DNA of 17,312 nt. Source: Aquirhabdus sp. (GTDB taxonomy: Bacteria; Pseudomonadota; Gammaproteobacteria; Pseudomonadales; Moraxellaceae). The DNA lies in NCBI GenBank assembly GCA_030150135.1, contig JASLGO010000144.1, positions 1 through 17,312 of the forward strand, read 5' to 3'. A program made the position numbers and the translations under genes. Of the stretch, positions 15,637 to 17,312 are shown piece after piece. The number at the start of each line of letters is the position of its first letter. Positions within the stretch are counted from its first letter, which is position 1. The notes under the pieces are model-generated. The model did not search any database. It was not told the origin of the DNA and saw only the letters and a list, made by a program, of their open reading frames with translations.

Positions 15637-16029
15637 ATGAAATTATCAAAAAAATTAACATCTCGTCATTTTGCTGTTGTGGCTTTAGCCGTTGGGATGA
15701 GCGCTCCATTGTATGTGATGGCTGATACACCAGCCGCAGCTGATTCCACAGCAACAGCCGCTAAAGTCATGACGGATACAGCAACGACCGTCAAACATAA
15801 AGCTCACCGAGCTGCGCATAAAGCCAATGCTATGGCGGAAGCTAAAGTTGATGCCGTCAAGGCGGATGCAGATGCTGCCCAAAAAGGCGCAGAAAAACGT
15901 GTGGTCTGGAAGAATGGTGTTGTCTTCCATGACGTAGAACCATCAGGACAGGCAACTAGTTCTTTTGCCGCACCTTCATCCACGTCGGATACGTTACAGG
16001 GCGGTGTAACAACCACCCCTGCGCATTAA
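15637..16029 (+). CDS. Small Ala-rich exported protein of unknown function
   Basis: A 130-residue protein with a clear Sec signal peptide: MKLSKKLTSR, then a hydrophobic core, then a likely cleavage after VMA at residue 29. There is no lipobox cysteine, so it should be a soluble periplasmic protein. Residues 30-88 are rich in Ala, Thr, Lys and Asp with heptad-like helix-forming character (AHRAAHKANAMAEAKVDAV). The C-terminal 40 residues (VVWKNGVVFHDVEPSG then Ser/Thr/Pro-rich) look unstructured. I do not recognise the family. GGGAG at 15625-15629, seven bases before the ATG, supports the start. It stands alone and converges on the AraC-family gene at 16119 across a shared terminator. Confidence 0.8.
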   Translation: MKLSKKLTSRHFAVVALAVGMSAPLYVMADTPAAADSTATAAKVMTDTATTVKHKAHRAAHKANAMAEAKVDAVKADADAAQKGAEKRVVWKNGVVFHDVEPSGQATSSFAAPSSTSDTLQGGVTTTPAH

Positions 16030-16074
16030 TTTGTCTCAATAGAATTTCGTTGTTTGTTCGACGATTTTCAATTC

Positions 16075-16114
16075 AAAAAACCAATGTCAGATTGTTGTGG
16101 ACATTGGTTTTTTT
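16075..16114. terminator. Bidirectional Rho-independent terminator
   Basis: AAAAAACCAATGTC and GACATTGGTTTTTT form a perfect 14-bp stem with an 11-base loop. The A and T runs on either side let it work for both the exported-protein gene (plus) and the AraC-family gene (minus). Confidence 0.92.
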
Positions 16115-16118
16115 ATAT

Positions 16119-17144
16119 CTATTTTTTATGATCTAGTCGTTGGCGAAACTCGCCTGGGGTCACATTGGTCCATTTCTTAAATGCGCGATGAAAAGCGCTC
16201 GGTTCAGCAAAGCCTAATCCAATGGCAATTTCCATCACGCTTTGCGTCGTATAACTGAGTGCGTGAATGGCAAGATCACGCCGTAGCTGGTCTTTAATCA
16301 TTTGAAAAGGTTGTCCCTCTTCTTCCAAACGTCGACGCAATGTTGAACGTGTCATATTGAGTCTGGCTGCAAACGTATCAAAATCAGGCCATTCGTGACT
16401 CGGCATGGCTCGCAGCATTTTTCGGATAGTCGCGGAGAAGCTCGAATTATTTTTATATTTCAACACAATATTGGCTGGCGCAGCGCGAATGAATGCGTGC
16501 ACTGTTCGTTCATTCTGGATGACTGGTAAATCAAGATACTGTGAGTCAAAGGTCAGCGTCGTGGAGGTTTCGTCAAAATGCAGTTCAGGAGAATACATCA
16601 GGAGATATTCCTGACTGTATGTGGGTTCTGGATAGGCAAAACCAGCGGTCAATATTGGAATGCGTCGCCCAACTAACCAGCAGGCAATTCCGTGCTGCAT
16701 GATGAGTAAAGTTTCATGACCAAAGATGCGTGAATAGGGATGTTTTTGGAGAGTTTGCGGATATTCCTTGATCACAATTTGGCTGTATTGTCCTTCGCTT
16801 TTGATACTGCAATGGTAATCATCCAATAGTAAATTAAAGAATCTCATCATACAGACCAATGCGCTTTTCAGCGTCTTGCAATGCACCAGTGTGCGACACA
16901 ACATGGCAAAACTGCCCACTTTCATACGATGTGAATCCTGACCAAAAAATTCATCATCCAAGCAGCGTGCAACCGCTAGCCAGAGTGCGCTGAATTGATC
17001 AGCAGTGACTCGTGATTGTGGTGACTCTAATAAAGTCGGATCAATACCAGACTCAACTAATATAGGGGATATACTGAATCCTCTCTGTTCTACTGGATGT
17101 AGGGCAGAGTGAACAAAGTGGATTGAAATACTATTTTTTTCCAT
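16119..17144 (-). CDS. AraC-family regulator, second copy type (341 aa)
   Basis: A transcription regulator of the same architecture as the one at 13128 but clearly diverged. The N-terminal Arabinose_bd-type sensor domain runs about residues 20-210 (ISPILVESGIDPTLL near its start, then ACWLVGRRIPILTAGFAYPEP). The helix-turn-helix pair lies in about 252-337, with FDTFAARLNMTRSTLRRRLEEEGQPF and EIAIGLGFAEPSAFHRAFKKWTNVTPGEFR. The ATG at 17142-17144 has only a poor ribosome-binding sequence, but the reading frame up to it fits the family N-terminus. Proteins of this group in related bacteria often sit beside lipid or fatty-acid catabolic genes. What lies upstream is outside the window, so its target is not visible. 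Confidence 0.92.
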   Translation of the reverse strand: MEKNSISIHFVHSALHPVEQRGFSISPILVESGIDPTLLESPQSRVTADQFSALWLAVARCLDDEFFGQDSHRMKVGSFAMLCRTLVHCKTLKSALVCMMRFFNLLLDDYHCSIKSEGQYSQIVIKEYPQTLQKHPYSRIFGHETLLIMQHGIACWLVGRRIPILTAGFAYPEPTYSQEYLLMYSPELHFDETSTTLTFDSQYLDLPVIQNERTVHAFIRAAPANIVLKYKNNSSFSATIRKMLRAMPSHEWPDFDTFAARLNMTRSTLRRRLEEEGQPFQMIKDQLRRDLAIHALSYTTQSVMEIAIGLGFAEPSAFHRAFKKWTNVTPGEFRQRLDHKK

Positions 17145-17312
17145 ACTGAAAATATGTATTTTGAAGAGTGTGTCATGTGGCTATCATCGCATAGAATGAT
17201 GTCGATATGGTAAATTCTCTCACAAACTGTGAGGTAATCCAGCATTGGAGATCGCGATGATTTTGAATAATCTGATAAATATATAAGCAGAATTAACCTG
17301 CTCAGAATATCT
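17145..17312. other. Upstream region of the second AraC gene, no supported gene
   Basis: CTCACA and TGTGAG (17219-17224 and 17228-17233) form a 6-bp inverted repeat with a three-base loop, possibly an operator. A ten-codon frame, 17257-17286, has GGAG in front of its ATG but nothing more to support it. Confidence 0.3.

Overview
The window looks like chromosome of a gammaproteobacterium of the Moraxellaceae, most likely Acinetobacter. The grounds are the RNase E sequence with its long Arg/Asn-rich tail and RAANDPR motifs, the tRNA-Lys sequences, the AT-leaning intergenic DNA, and a YdeP-type oxidoreductase gene followed by fdhD. The genus is inferred from family resemblance, not from a database search.

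Layout. Positions 77-5404 carry two separate plus-strand genes: rne (RNase E) with its own terminator, then a fatty-acyl-CoA synthetase of the FATP/very-long-chain type, also followed by a terminator. Positions 5405-6178 hold no protein gene but three lysine tRNAs: two identical tRNA-Lys(UUU) copies, each followed by a hairpin terminator, and one tRNA-Lys(CUU). Positions 6179-7622 hold a divergent pair, an unrecognised 242-residue protein and a TetR-family repressor, sharing a short promoter region with a perfect 36-bp palindrome. A YfeX-like Dyp-type haem peroxidase (7632-8567, minus) converges on tetR. After a 358-bp promoter region comes a two-gene operon (8926-12196): a YdeP/FdhF-type molybdopterin oxidoreductase and the sulfurtransferase FdhD that activates such enzymes, with overlapping reading frames.

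A 117-bp nested inverted-repeat element fills the gap between fdhD and a convergent sterol desaturase/fatty acid hydroxylase-family membrane gene. That gene is divergent from an AraC-family regulator. Next is an unusual gene encoding three tandem YbjQ (UPF0145) domains and a C-terminal membrane segment. It is split by a one-base frameshift in a T run. The window ends with a small Ala-rich exported protein, a shared bidirectional terminator, a second AraC-family regulator on the minus strand, and 168 bp without a convincing gene.

No CRISPR array, insertion sequence, prophage or recognisable defence system was seen. The most notable items are the three-domain YbjQ fusion with its frameshift, the 36-bp operator beside a protein of unknown family, and the palindromic element between convergent genes.
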